DNA of 64,000 nucleotides, from positions 62,001 through 126,000 of the forward strand of contig JBIKIN010000003.1 in assembly GCA_044361595.1 (NCBI GenBank). The letters are read 5' to 3'. The position numbers and the translations under genes are program-made. Source of the DNA: Pseudopedobacter sp044361595. Lineage in GTDB: Bacteria; Bacteroidota; Bacteroidia; Sphingobacteriales; Sphingobacteriaceae. Below the pieces are notes generated by a model. The model was not told the origin of the DNA. It was given only the letters and a program-made list of their open reading frames with translations, and made no database searches. Positions 53,401 to 62,591 of the stretch are shown in pieces; within the stretch, counting starts at the first letter, position 1; every line of letters begins with the position of its first letter.

Positions 53401-54780
53401 TTATACTTTAATTGGTGATACATGTAGTTTTAATCCTATCATATCGGTTGGTAATGGTTTATTATTCCAATGTGAGTGCAAAGCAACTGCTGCACCCATT
53501 GCGGTGGCTTGAGCCATTGATGCAGCGTAAACTTCTATATTTGGAAAGACCATAGCTAATAAATTCATAAATATGGCATTTTTAGAAAAACCTCCATCAA
53601 CAAAAATTCTTTTAACTTGAGATCCTTCTAACACCAATTGGGTTGATTTATATTGTTTAAAAATTAGTGTGTAAATAAAATAGTGATAAGCTTCAATCTC
53701 GTCCTTAAATTCCATTAAATCTGATTTAGAAAAATCTAAATAATCTTCGGCTAAAGTATCAAAATATTGGCTCAAAGCTTCATTAGGCAAATATTTATCT
53801 ATTTGCTTGATATCCAATTTAACAGCTTTAAACTTAACAATAGGAACATCAAAATGATTTGAAATTCTTTTCAATTCTTTTTCATGCTCATAACCTGCAA
53901 ATAACCTAGCTGCCTTAATGGGCTTACCTTGATAGGATAAATAACACAAACAATCTTTTGATAATTCTTTGTGGGTTAATGGCGAATTATTAAAAGGATT
54001 TAAACTAATACACCAAGTACCTGTGGATAACAGTATAAATGGTTCTCTAAAACTTTCTAAATATGGAATTAAAGCGGCAGAACTATCGTGTAAACCTACT
54101 CCTGTTAAATAGTTTTCGCTTGGAAAAGTTGATGGAATTATTTGATTACCTGCATAAATTGGAGCTAATTTATCTGTAACACCTTCCTGCTTTACCCAAT
54201 GATGATAATCGCTTTTTTTGAAATCCCATAAATTTGTATGGCAACCTATACTGGTAATATCGCTATACATTTTACCTGTAATGATAGAACTCATATACTG
54301 AGGTAAATGTAATGCATATTTAATTTGATGATATAAATCTGGTTTTTGATACTTGATGCGGTAAAGCTGCATTCCAGAATTTAAGCTTCCTAAAACTGGT
54401 GATGCGGTTGTGACTGCAAATTCCTCTTGGCCACCATAGGTTTCATAAAATTGATGTTTTAAATCGTCTGGGTATTCTTTCAAGTAATTATAAAGTGGCG
54501 CTAAAGGTTTACCATTTTCATCTACATAAACGAAACTTGCTCCGTAGGTAGAAAAATTAATCGCTTTAATATCAAATTTTTTATTGCGCAATACTTCCTG
54601 CAAAGAATCAAAAACTGATAAACGTAAGCTTTCTAAATTTTCGCAAGCATCGCCATCTTCATCTAATGTTTCGATAAATTTTGCCGAACGCTCAAAAACG
54701 ATTTGATAATCTTCGTCAAAAAGAAATAGTTTTTTATTGGTCTTCCCAATATCAAATATGGCTATTACTGGAATTCTCAT
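53401..54780 (-). CDS. FGGY-family carbohydrate kinase, probable L-rhamnulokinase
   Basis: 459 residues. The FGGY fold shows the N-terminal VIAIFDIGKTNKKLFLFDED, VYVDENGKPLAPLYNYL, GLHDSSAALIPYLE, LLSTGTWCISLNPF, IFVDGGFSKNAIFMNLLAMV and a C-terminal AQATAMGAAVALH, i.e. both ATP-binding and sugar-binding regions. Between the rhamnose isomerase and lutA, it most likely phosphorylates L-rhamnulose at C1. It is shorter and more diverged than enterobacterial RhaB, so fuculose or another ketose is not excluded. Confidence 0.88.
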   Translation of the reverse strand: MRIPVIAIFDIGKTNKKLFLFDEDYQIVFERSAKFIETLDEDGDACENLESLRLSVFDSLQEVLRNKKFDIKAINFSTYGASFVYVDENGKPLAPLYNYLKEYPDDLKHQFYETYGGQEEFAVTTASPVLGSLNSGMQLYRIKYQKPDLYHQIKYALHLPQYMSSIITGKMYSDITSIGCHTNLWDFKKSDYHHWVKQEGVTDKLAPIYAGNQIIPSTFPSENYLTGVGLHDSSAALIPYLESFREPFILLSTGTWCISLNPFNNSPLTHKELSKDCLCYLSYQGKPIKAARLFAGYEHEKELKRISNHFDVPIVKFKAVKLDIKQIDKYLPNEALSQYFDTLAEDYLDFSKSDLMEFKDEIEAYHYFIYTLIFKQYKSTQLVLEGSQVKRIFVDGGFSKNAIFMNLLAMVFPNIEVYAASMAQATAMGAAVALHSHWNNKPLPTDMIGLKLHVSPIKV

Positions 54781-54782
54781 TT

Positions 54783-54858
54783 TATTAGATATGAGATGTT
54801 AGATATGAGATATGAGATCTGAATATAGCTCTCAAATCTCATATCTATTTTCTAACAT
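54783..54858. repeat. Short degenerate repeat (GAGATATGAGAT / TCAAATCTCA)
   Basis: TTAGATATGAGATGTTAGAT, ATGAGATATGAGATC and CTCTCAAATCTCATATCT occupy the 81-bp gap between the kinase and isomerase genes. The same words occur at 27084-27130. Confidence 0.55.
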
Positions 54859-54861
54859 CTA

Positions 54862-56136
54862 TTATAGTCCTGTAGCTACCGTTTTTAATCCTCTTTCTTG
54901 AATTAAGTTTTCTCTTACTTTCAAGGCTCTAAATAATTGAATAGGATCTAAAGCAGCTCCAGACTGCAATCTAGCTTCTGCAATTAACGGACGAACATCT
55001 GTTCGGTAAGCTTGTTGTAAAATCTCTTGACATTGTGAAACATCATTTTTTTGTTGTGCTTCCTTTAAAGCTTTTCTATCAACCAAAAGTGCTTGTGCAT
55101 ATGCAATCATAATAGCTTCTACAGATTGTAATAAATCTTCTAAAGGATCTTTAACATTATGTGACGCATCAATCATCCATCCTAAGGCCGAGGCATGATT
55201 CATGTTTTGGGCATCCATACCTTCTACCAATTCATTAAAAATTAAGAATAATTGATAAGGTTTTATTGATCCGGTGGTTAAATCATCATCTCCATATTTA
55301 GAATCGTTAAAGTGGAAACCGCCTAACTTACCTTCCATCAATAATAGAGAAACAATTTGCTCAATGTTAGCATTAGGTAAATGATGACCTAAATCAACCA
55401 ATGTATATGCTTTTGGGCCTAATTTAGTAGCGTATAATAAAGATTGACCCCAATCTGCAATGGTTGTTGAATAAAAATTAGGCTCATTTGATTTATACTC
55501 CACAAACATTTTCCAATCGTCTGGTAAGGCAGCGTAAATCTCTTTTAAACTTGCTAAAGTGTTTTCGAAAGCTTCTCTGAAATTTAACTGTCCAGGAAAG
55601 CTAGATCCATCTGCCAACCATACTGTTAATGCTTTAGAACCTAAAGCATCGCCTTGCTTAATCACTTCTATATTATGGGCTATAGCTTGGTCTCTTACAT
55701 TCTTATCTACGTTTTGAAGTGACCCAAACTTGTAGCTGTATTTTTGATTGGCTTGGTCTTGAAAAGTATTAGAGTTTACGGCATCAAACTTTAAGTTAAA
55801 TGAATTGGCCAAGTTTTTTATTTTTTCTACATCTTTTGGAATATCCCAAGGAATATGTAAAGAAATTGCACCACTAGATTGGTTCAATTGATGCAATAGA
55901 CCAATATCTTCCATTTTCTGTTCTAAATTGCTAGGCTCACCACCACCAGAAAAACGCCCAAATCGTGTTCCACCTGTACCTAATGCCCAACTTGGTATTG
56001 CAATTTGAAAGTCTTTTAATTTTTGTATCAAAGCTTTCGCCGATGGATTTTCTTCCAAAAAGAAAGCAATTTTTTTCTGATGATTTGCAGCCAACTCCCC
56101 GTTATGCTGATCTATCTGATATTTTTCTATAATCAT
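54862..56136 (-). CDS. rhaI: L-rhamnose isomerase (RhaI type)
   Basis: 424 residues, TIM-barrel sugar isomerase. IPSWALGTGGTRFGRFSGGG, ISLHIPWDIP, DAVNSNTFQDQ, LTVWLADGSSFPGQ, MFVEYKSNEPNFYSTTIADW, TLVDLGHHLPNANIEQIV and GFHFNDSKYGDDDLTTGSI supply the metal-binding Glu, Asp and His residues. It converts L-rhamnose to L-rhamnulose in the cytosol. It belongs to the RhaI group common in Firmicutes and Bacteroidota, not the E. coli RhaA group. It lies 31 bp after the aldolase-dehydrogenase gene. Confidence 0.93.
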   Translation of the reverse strand: MIIEKYQIDQHNGELAANHQKKIAFFLEENPSAKALIQKLKDFQIAIPSWALGTGGTRFGRFSGGGEPSNLEQKMEDIGLLHQLNQSSGAISLHIPWDIPKDVEKIKNLANSFNLKFDAVNSNTFQDQANQKYSYKFGSLQNVDKNVRDQAIAHNIEVIKQGDALGSKALTVWLADGSSFPGQLNFREAFENTLASLKEIYAALPDDWKMFVEYKSNEPNFYSTTIADWGQSLLYATKLGPKAYTLVDLGHHLPNANIEQIVSLLLMEGKLGGFHFNDSKYGDDDLTTGSIKPYQLFLIFNELVEGMDAQNMNHASALGWMIDASHNVKDPLEDLLQSVEAIMIAYAQALLVDRKALKEAQQKNDVSQCQEILQQAYRTDVRPLIAEARLQSGAALDPIQLFRALKVRENLIQERGLKTVATGL

Positions 56137-56167
56137 AATTTCAAAACCTATCGTTTAACTCTAAATT

Positions 56168-58288
56168 TTATCTCGCAAAAGCCATTGCCACACCACCATC
56201 AACATTTAAAATATTTCCTGTTGATTTAGATAGTAATCCTCCAGCGAAAGCGAAACAAGCATTTGCAATATCAACTGGCAATATAATTTTATTTAACAAG
56301 GTACGCTTTGCATAGTAGGCTGGCAATTCTGCAACGGTAATTCCATAAGCTTTTGCTCGTCCTTCGGCCCAACCGCCTGCCCAAATATTACTATCGCTAA
56401 TTACAGCATCAGGATTTACTACGTTTACACGTATTCCTGCAGCACCCAACTCGGCGGCATTTAATCTGCTTAGGTGTAATTGAGCTGCTTTTGCACTACC
56501 ATAACCCGCATTATTTGGTCCGCTTACTAAAGCATTTTTACTAACAATGTTAATTACATCGCCACCAATATCTTGTTTCTTCATCACTTTAGTTGCCGCT
56601 TGGGTAACCATAAATTGACCTTTCACCAAAACATCATATAATAAATCCCAATCCTTTTCGGTATGGTCTTCTATGGTTTTGGAGATTGATAAACCTGCAT
56701 TATTCACAATGATATCTACCCCTCCAAAACTTAAAGCCGCAACTTTCATTGCTTCATCGATATCGGTTTGACTAGTTACGTTTAACGTTGTAATTGCTGA
56801 AATGTCATTACCAAATTCTTTAATAAATTCAGCTGATGCTTCGGCTAGTCTTTCCGAATTCATATCGTTTAAAATCACACAAGCACCTTCTTTAGCAAAT
56901 TTTTTAGCTATCGCTTTCCCAATACCCCCAGCACTACCTGTTACCAAGGCAACCCTTCCTGAAAGCGCTTTTGGTTTTGGCATTCTTTGTAATTTGGCTT
57001 CTTCTAACAACCAATATTCGATATTAAAAGCTTCTTGGTATGGTAATGAAGTATATTCAGAAATTGCTTCTGCACCCTTCATTACGTTTATTGCGTTAGT
57101 ATAAAACTCGGCAGCAACACGAGCAGTTTGTTTATCCTTGGCAAAGGTAAACATCCCAACTCCACGGAAAATAATTACTACCGGATTGCTGTCTCTAATT
57201 GCTGGGCTATTAGCATGCTTACAAGAGTTATAATAATCTTGATACATTTTACGATAAGCCTCGAACTGTGGAGTTAGTTTTTCTTTTAAAGCCGTAACAT
57301 CAGATAAATCATCGTGTGGTTTCAAATCTAAAACTAATGGAGAAATTTTTGTTCTCAAGAAGTGATCAGGACAACTAGTACCCATCGGCGCAAGCCTATC
57401 CAAATCGTTAGAATTTATATATTCTAAAACTCTATCATCATCGGTAAAATGACCAATCATAGAACGCTCGCTCGAACAAAAACCTCTTAAAACTGGAGCC
57501 AAATCGGCAGCCTTATTTAATCTCTCTTCTTTTGGTAAACTTTTTAGTTTTTGTCCACCAAAAATTTCTCTTTTTTTACCATAGTTATCTTCAAGGTATT
57601 GTGCACAAATTTCTATTACTTCTAAGGTGTTCATATAGCTCTCGTAAGCTGTATTTCCCCAAGTAAATAAACCATGAGAACCCAGCATAATACCACGGAT
57701 ACCTGGATTTTTATCTAAACATTCTTTTAACTGAAGACCTAAATCAAATCCTGGTTTTTGCCAAGGCACCCAACCTATAGTTCCATTAAACAATTCTTGT
57801 GTAATTTTCTCTCCGTCTTTTGCTGCAGCAATTGCAATTGCTGCATCGGGGTGTAAATGATCTATGTGTGCAAAAGGCAAGAAACCATGCAAAGGGGTGT
57901 CAATTGACGGTGCTTTTGATGCTAAATCGTAAATACAATGGTTAAATAATTCAACCATCTCATCTTCATATTCTATTCCACGATAAACATTTTTTAATGC
58001 TCTTAGTCTATCAACATAAAGCGCTGCTAATCCACTCTTTTTTAAAGTACCGATATCTCCGCCTGAGCCTTTAATCCACATTACTTCGGTTTCTTCACCT
58101 GTTAATGGATCTTTTGCTGATGTTTTACAAGATGTATTTCCACCGCCATAGTTTGTTAATCTTAAATCTGCTCCTAGTAAATTAGAACGATAAATTAATA
58201 AAGCTACTTCATCACCTGCAAGTTTAGCAGCTTCTTCTTTGTTCCATAAATAGCTGACATGCTTAAAAGAAGTGGTATTAGTTGACAT
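56168..58288 (-). CDS. Bifunctional rhamnulose-1-phosphate aldolase / lactaldehyde dehydrogenase (SDR)
   Basis: 706 residues. Residues 1-430 are a class II aldolase (GGGNTSCKTS, WIKGSGGDIGTLKKSGLA, HIDHLHPDA zinc site, GSHGLFTWGNTAYES). Residues 450-706 are a short-chain dehydrogenase (ALVTGSAGGIGKAIAKKFAK for NAD, NNAGLSISK, YGSAKAA as YxxxK). It cleaves L-rhamnulose-1-phosphate to DHAP and L-lactaldehyde, and oxidises lactaldehyde to lactate. This fusion is known in several bacterial rhamnose loci. The downstream lutABC then consumes the lactate. Confidence 0.95.
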   Translation of the reverse strand: MSTNTTSFKHVSYLWNKEEAAKLAGDEVALLIYRSNLLGADLRLTNYGGGNTSCKTSAKDPLTGEETEVMWIKGSGGDIGTLKKSGLAALYVDRLRALKNVYRGIEYEDEMVELFNHCIYDLASKAPSIDTPLHGFLPFAHIDHLHPDAAIAIAAAKDGEKITQELFNGTIGWVPWQKPGFDLGLQLKECLDKNPGIRGIMLGSHGLFTWGNTAYESYMNTLEVIEICAQYLEDNYGKKREIFGGQKLKSLPKEERLNKAADLAPVLRGFCSSERSMIGHFTDDDRVLEYINSNDLDRLAPMGTSCPDHFLRTKISPLVLDLKPHDDLSDVTALKEKLTPQFEAYRKMYQDYYNSCKHANSPAIRDSNPVVIIFRGVGMFTFAKDKQTARVAAEFYTNAINVMKGAEAISEYTSLPYQEAFNIEYWLLEEAKLQRMPKPKALSGRVALVTGSAGGIGKAIAKKFAKEGACVILNDMNSERLAEASAEFIKEFGNDISAITTLNVTSQTDIDEAMKVAALSFGGVDIIVNNAGLSISKTIEDHTEKDWDLLYDVLVKGQFMVTQAATKVMKKQDIGGDVINIVSKNALVSGPNNAGYGSAKAAQLHLSRLNAAELGAAGIRVNVVNPDAVISDSNIWAGGWAEGRAKAYGITVAELPAYYAKRTLLNKIILPVDIANACFAFAGGLLSKSTGNILNVDGGVAMAFAR

Positions 58289-58308
58289 ATTTTTGATTTT
58301 TTAAATTT

Positions 58309-59385
58309 TTATTTGATTGAGTTTCCATATCCAACTACAACGATGGATATTAATATGATGATGATTCCTGCGATAACTGTGCCTAATGTTTTCGTTTTTA
58401 CTCCCTTCCACTCTTTAAGTGCTAAGCCCCAAAGATTGGCTACCAAAATGATAAATGCCATGTGCAAAATCCAAGAGCTTGCACCATTACCTAATCTGCT
58501 TTCTCCCATTCCGTAAAAAAAGAATTGCAAAAACCACGTTGTACCCGCTAAAGCTGAGAAAATGTAATTTTTTAATAGTGGTGTTTTTTGGTTGCTGTAA
58601 TCTCCAAAAGTTTTGTTTCTAGCGTTTAAAATCATACACCAAATAAAGTTTGTGGTTAAACCACCCCATAAAATCACTATGTAGGTGACATTATTTTGAA
58701 ATAGAAATTCACCCTCCCCAGGGTTTAAAGACTTCCATGTTTCGTTAGCTTGATTAGCCATATCTTTACCTGCATCAATCCCAAATGCAAAACAGGCACT
58801 TAAAATACCTGATATAATGGCTACAGTTAAACCTAGCCCAATTTTGAATTCTGTATTTGAGGCATCTTTCTCTGCATGACCTAAATCTTTATCTTTCATA
58901 CCACCTGCAACACCGCAAACTACAATTCCGATAACACATATAAGGAGGCCTAACAATACTAGTTGCCCCCAAGAAGAATCAGTAATTATGCTGAAACTAT
59001 CTTTACCTGCTTCTGGATATAACTCATAGTAAAACGAAGGGATTAAAGCGCCAAAAACAGAACATAAACCTAAAATAATTGAGCTACCTAAAGCTACTCC
59101 TAAATATCTTACACCTAAGCCATAAGTTAATCCACCAATTCCCCATAATGAGCCAAAAATAAAAGTGTAAAAAAGTACCGTAAAAGGTGTCTCGCAGATA
59201 ATATCTACAAAGCCAGGTATTGTTAAGTACGCAGCTAAAGGAGGTACAATTAGCCAAGAAAAGATACCACCAATTATCCAATAACTTTCCCATGCCCACC
59301 CTTTTACTTTTTTGTAAGGAATGTAAAAACTACCCGAGGCAAAGCCCCCTAAAAAATGAAATAAGACTCCAAAGATTGCGCCCAT
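58309..59385 (-). CDS. rhaT: L-rhamnose/proton symporter RhaT
   Basis: 358 residues, about ten transmembrane helices. FGVLFHFLGGFASGSFYIPY, KGWAWESYWIIGGIFSWLIV and the FLFQNNVTYIVILWGGLTTN region match RhaT. It imports L-rhamnose at the inner membrane. It is the first gene of the rhaT-aldolase-rhaI-kinase-lutABC run. An 18-bp palindrome lies 60 bp before its ATG. Confidence 0.94.
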   Translation of the reverse strand: MGAIFGVLFHFLGGFASGSFYIPYKKVKGWAWESYWIIGGIFSWLIVPPLAAYLTIPGFVDIICETPFTVLFYTFIFGSLWGIGGLTYGLGVRYLGVALGSSIILGLCSVFGALIPSFYYELYPEAGKDSFSIITDSSWGQLVLLGLLICVIGIVVCGVAGGMKDKDLGHAEKDASNTEFKIGLGLTVAIISGILSACFAFGIDAGKDMANQANETWKSLNPGEGEFLFQNNVTYIVILWGGLTTNFIWCMILNARNKTFGDYSNQKTPLLKNYIFSALAGTTWFLQFFFYGMGESRLGNGASSWILHMAFIILVANLWGLALKEWKGVKTKTLGTVIAGIIIILISIVVVGYGNSIK

Positions 59386-59444
59386 AAAATTGATTAATAA
59401 GTTTAAATTATAATTGGTTTAGCTAAAGTAGTAAGATATGATGC

Positions 59445-59462
59445 TAGAACTGTCATGTTCTA
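59445..59462. promoter_or_regulatory. Candidate rhamnose operator
   Basis: TAGAAC-TGTCAT-GTTCTA: perfect 6-bp arms with a 6-bp spacer, 60-77 bp upstream of the rhaT start and between rhaT and the GntR-family regulator gene. Its position suits binding by that regulator. Bases further out are only loosely symmetrical. Confidence 0.5.
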
Positions 59463-59611
59463 TCATGCAATAGGCAAAAATATATGATATTAAATAAGAG
59501 TTTTATTTAACAAGCTTCAAGAAAGAATAATACCTATAAATTAAGAGGCTTAAGAGGCAAATTAGTTAAGGAAAAAAAGAATTGAAATAAAAAAATTAAA
59601 CCAGCTTAAAA

Positions 59612-60643
59612 TTATAAAGATGGGCGCAAAGTAATATAAAAAGGCACCTCTTTGTGCGCAATTTCTTGGTTATTTATCATTTCAGCTGCCATTATACCCA
59701 TAGTTTTGAAATCTGTTGATACGGTTGTAATACCATTAAGAATGAATTTTTTTAGAGGTGTTTCATTATATGAAATAATACCTACGTCTTTCCCTAAAAT
59801 TAAATTTAAAGAAATAACCCTATCAATTAGTATTACTAAATCATCCTCCATTAAATTGATAAAAACTTCACCTGATTCAATGGGTTCGGAGTTAATCTCA
59901 GAAACTATAACGTGGTTAAAAGCATATTGTAGGCAAAATTTTCTAAAGCCGTTTACTATTTCTTTTGGGAAATAACTTTTTTTAGGGAAAACAATTTTTA
60001 AAGTATGGTATTTTTCTAATGCCTCTTTTGCAGATGTTAGTGCATCATAAATATCTTTTTCAAAGTTTTCATAAATGGCAGAGTATTCTCCTTCTACACC
60101 ATAAATTTTCTTGTCTAAAAGAATTAATTTGTCTTTAGGTATGGTATTAATCACCTCGTATGCCAATTCTCCACCTTCTACAAAATGAGGGATGATTACA
60201 TAGTGAGAATAATCTACTGTTTTATTTTGTATGAGGTTTTTGAAAATAGTAAAATCATTATTGTAAATATAAAAATCAATAGCTACATCTTCACCAAGAG
60301 ATGCTACAAATGCATCGTAAATGATTTTTTTGTGTGCCGATAGTTTGTTGAAAAGTAAAAATATTTTAAGCTTCTTTTTAAAGTCTGTATGACCAATATA
60401 GTAACCTTTACCAGGAACAGATTTTATTATGCCTTTAGATTTTAAATATTTATACCCTTTTTCTGCTGTATCTCTTGATATTTCGAGCACATAACTCAAC
60501 TCATTTATTGAAGGTAAAACATCATCCATTTTTAATTTTCCATCTTCTATGGCTGTAATGATAGAATCACTTAATTGCAAGTATTTGGGTGTTGAAGAAT
60601 ACTCATCAACTTTAATTAAATTAAAAAAATGATTGGGTTTCAT
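59612..60643 (-). CDS. GntR-family regulator with sugar-binding (LacI/PBP-like) domain, probable rhamnose regulator
   Basis: 343 residues. The winged HTH is at residues 15-85 (YLQLSDSIITAIEDGKLKMD, VLPSINELSYVLEISRDTAE, IKSVPGKGYYIG). The C-terminal domain looks like a periplasmic-binding-protein effector domain (KIFLLFNKLSAHKKIIYDAF, VIPHFVEGGELAYEVI, VGIISYNETPLKKFILNGIT, TVSTDFKTMGIMAAEMI). Such fusions are common regulators of sugar operons in Bacteroidota. It is next to and co-directional with rhaT, so L-rhamnose or a pathway intermediate is the likely effector. Confidence 0.88.
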   Translation of the reverse strand: MKPNHFFNLIKVDEYSSTPKYLQLSDSIITAIEDGKLKMDDVLPSINELSYVLEISRDTAEKGYKYLKSKGIIKSVPGKGYYIGHTDFKKKLKIFLLFNKLSAHKKIIYDAFVASLGEDVAIDFYIYNNDFTIFKNLIQNKTVDYSHYVIIPHFVEGGELAYEVINTIPKDKLILLDKKIYGVEGEYSAIYENFEKDIYDALTSAKEALEKYHTLKIVFPKKSYFPKEIVNGFRKFCLQYAFNHVIVSEINSEPIESGEVFINLMEDDLVILIDRVISLNLILGKDVGIISYNETPLKKFILNGITTVSTDFKTMGIMAAEMINNQEIAHKEVPFYITLRPSL

Positions 60644-60729
60644 TAAAAATTGGCTTAAACTAATTTGTAACCACTAAAAATAGATTTTATTTTAATGATA
60701 TTATATTTTTGAGAACTTTTATACATTGT

Positions 60730-61031
60730 TTAGTCTAAATAAAACACATTAACCAATGGTATAGAGATAGGTGAATTATCCTCATTTGTCTCTAAAATAT
60801 CAGCCATGTATTTCCACTACTTTTTTACAATATCGGTAAATTCAAAATCTTGAGCAGAAGCTGCAAAGCAAAAATCAAGTAGTAGTATAGAAGTAAAAAA
60901 TTTTTATAGCGTATTTTTAATATGGTAATAAACAGTTTTGTTTAATTTTTATCACACAAACAGGCATTCATTTTAAATTCAAAACGCCCGTTTTTTAATA
61001 TAATTTGTTTGCCGCTGCCAGTATCATCATT
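60730..61031 (-). pseudogene. Decayed coding fragments upstream of the rhamnose regulator
   Basis: Minus-strand translation shows two pieces. 61031-60942 encodes NDDTGSGKQIILKNGRFEFK, then MNACLCDKN and a stop, like the end of a secreted enzyme. About 60900-60730 encodes FFTSILLLDFCFAASAQDFE (signal-peptide-like), then TDIVKK, a TAG, and WKYMADILETNEDNSPIS IPLVNVFYLD before a stop. In-frame stops and the lack of continuation show that neither is functional. The families were not identified. The rest of the 60644-61119 gap shows nothing recognisable. Confidence 0.5.
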
Positions 61032-61119
61032 CAAAATAAACGTTTCATGAATTCATGCTTTATTTGGGTTCTGTTAGTTTTATAATTATTAATTTGGTAA
61101 AAGATTTAGAGTTTATGGA

Positions 61120-62547
61120 TTAACAAACTACAATCACCTCCATATTCAAAAGCTTTCCAAGCTTTTCTATTTTAGAAGTAATATGACCTAATCCAACTGC
61201 ACAATGGTGCGCTGGTCCATGACTATTCCAATCGTTCACAAATTTTCTCGCACCTAAAGAGAATTTATATCTACTATTGGTATTTCCGATCTCCAAAATT
61301 GGGCCTTCAACAGACTCCCCTTGTGCAACAAGAAAAGCTAACTTTCCTCCACTTTGTTCAATAACAGAAAGAGCCGTAATAGGTCCATGTTTTACAGACA
61401 TCTCTACAGATAATCCATTCCCTACTTTACCATGATAAACTCCTAAGGGTCGAACTTTTGTTTTCCCCTCCGCAATAGCGAAATGCCCAGGTCCATCATG
61501 CCCCATCAAAACAATATCATCTTGAAAATCCATTGCATAATACTCTGTAAAGGAGCCCCCCGCTCCAAAGCCATCCATTATTTTCATGGCTTGTACATTT
61601 TTAATTTCGTACTCGCCGGCAACCGGAATATGGTTAGCGGTTAAGAGGGAGTTTCCTAAAATAATAGAACTGATGGTATCTTCATTTTCAATATTGCCAG
61701 TGCCTTTATAGTAATATGCTAATGACCCTAAATTATAGCGAGCTACCAATTTATCTAGCGCTACCGAGGTTTTAGCTGCTTTTTCTAATTCATCAGGAGA
61801 ACAATCGTTTTGTACATCGAAAGTTTGATGAAATAATTCTACTCTTTCATCAATTTCATTCTTGGTAACATCTTTACGCAAGGCAGCCAATTCATCAACT
61901 TCAATTAATTCTATATGCCCTCCAAAATAAGCGTATTGAAGAGTAAGGTCGGTATAGATATCTAACATTCCGCTGTAATAGTGGCCCATGCAGCCCAATC
62001 TATTATAAGCCATTATATTGGCAACTTTTGCAGCTTCTACCCACTCTTTAATTTCATTCCAACATTCTTCATCATGATGCAACATTCCAGTAACCTGATT
62101 GAATTTTATCCCGGTGCGGTTAAACACATTAGCAATTTCTGGAACAGGGCATGGCGAACAGTAAGACAACCACTCTCCTGTCATCTTGGTTCTATCCGTC
62201 ATTTTGTTAAATGATGTATAATCTATTGCTGCCTCTGGAGTTAGATTTAGAATAATAACAGGAACTTTTGCCCTTTGTACTACGGGTAAAACTGTTGATG
62301 ACAGCGCATAAGTGGTGACGTACAAAAATATGATATCAACGTCTTCTTTGCGAAACCGACTACCTGCTTCAAAAGCTTTCTCGGCATTGTCAATCAGTCC
62401 CAAATTAATTACTTGGTTATGAACTTCACTGATTTTCTTTTCTACTATTTGTAGGTAATTCTCTAATCGTTCTTTTAGCCCATCAAATTGAGGCCAGTAG
62501 GTATCGAGTCCAATTCCAAATAGTCCTATTTTTAATCTTGATTCCAT
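61120..62547 (-). CDS. L-fucose/L-arabinose isomerase family protein
   Basis: 475 residues. KIGLFGIGLDTYWPQFDGLK, EAGSRFRKEDVDIIFLYVTT, GEWLSYCSPCPVPEIANVFN, NRLGCMGHYYSGMLDIYTDL, MGHDGPGHFAIAEG and SHGPAHHCAVGLGHITSKIE are characteristic of the AraA/FucI-related fold; the C-terminal HH is the usual metal/substrate histidine pair. It is soluble and cytosolic. In this setting it probably isomerises another deoxy or pentose sugar released from plant polysaccharide; the substrate is unassigned. The SGNH hydrolase gene ends 44 bp upstream on the same strand. Confidence 0.87.
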   Translation of the reverse strand: MESRLKIGLFGIGLDTYWPQFDGLKERLENYLQIVEKKISEVHNQVINLGLIDNAEKAFEAGSRFRKEDVDIIFLYVTTYALSSTVLPVVQRAKVPVIILNLTPEAAIDYTSFNKMTDRTKMTGEWLSYCSPCPVPEIANVFNRTGIKFNQVTGMLHHDEECWNEIKEWVEAAKVANIMAYNRLGCMGHYYSGMLDIYTDLTLQYAYFGGHIELIEVDELAALRKDVTKNEIDERVELFHQTFDVQNDCSPDELEKAAKTSVALDKLVARYNLGSLAYYYKGTGNIENEDTISSIILGNSLLTANHIPVAGEYEIKNVQAMKIMDGFGAGGSFTEYYAMDFQDDIVLMGHDGPGHFAIAEGKTKVRPLGVYHGKVGNGLSVEMSVKHGPITALSVIEQSGGKLAFLVAQGESVEGPILEIGNTNSRYKFSLGARKFVNDWNSHGPAHHCAVGLGHITSKIEKLGKLLNMEVIVVC

Positions 62548-62591
62548 CTATTATTCTATTGTTTTTAGATTATTAAGAAATATTATGATTT

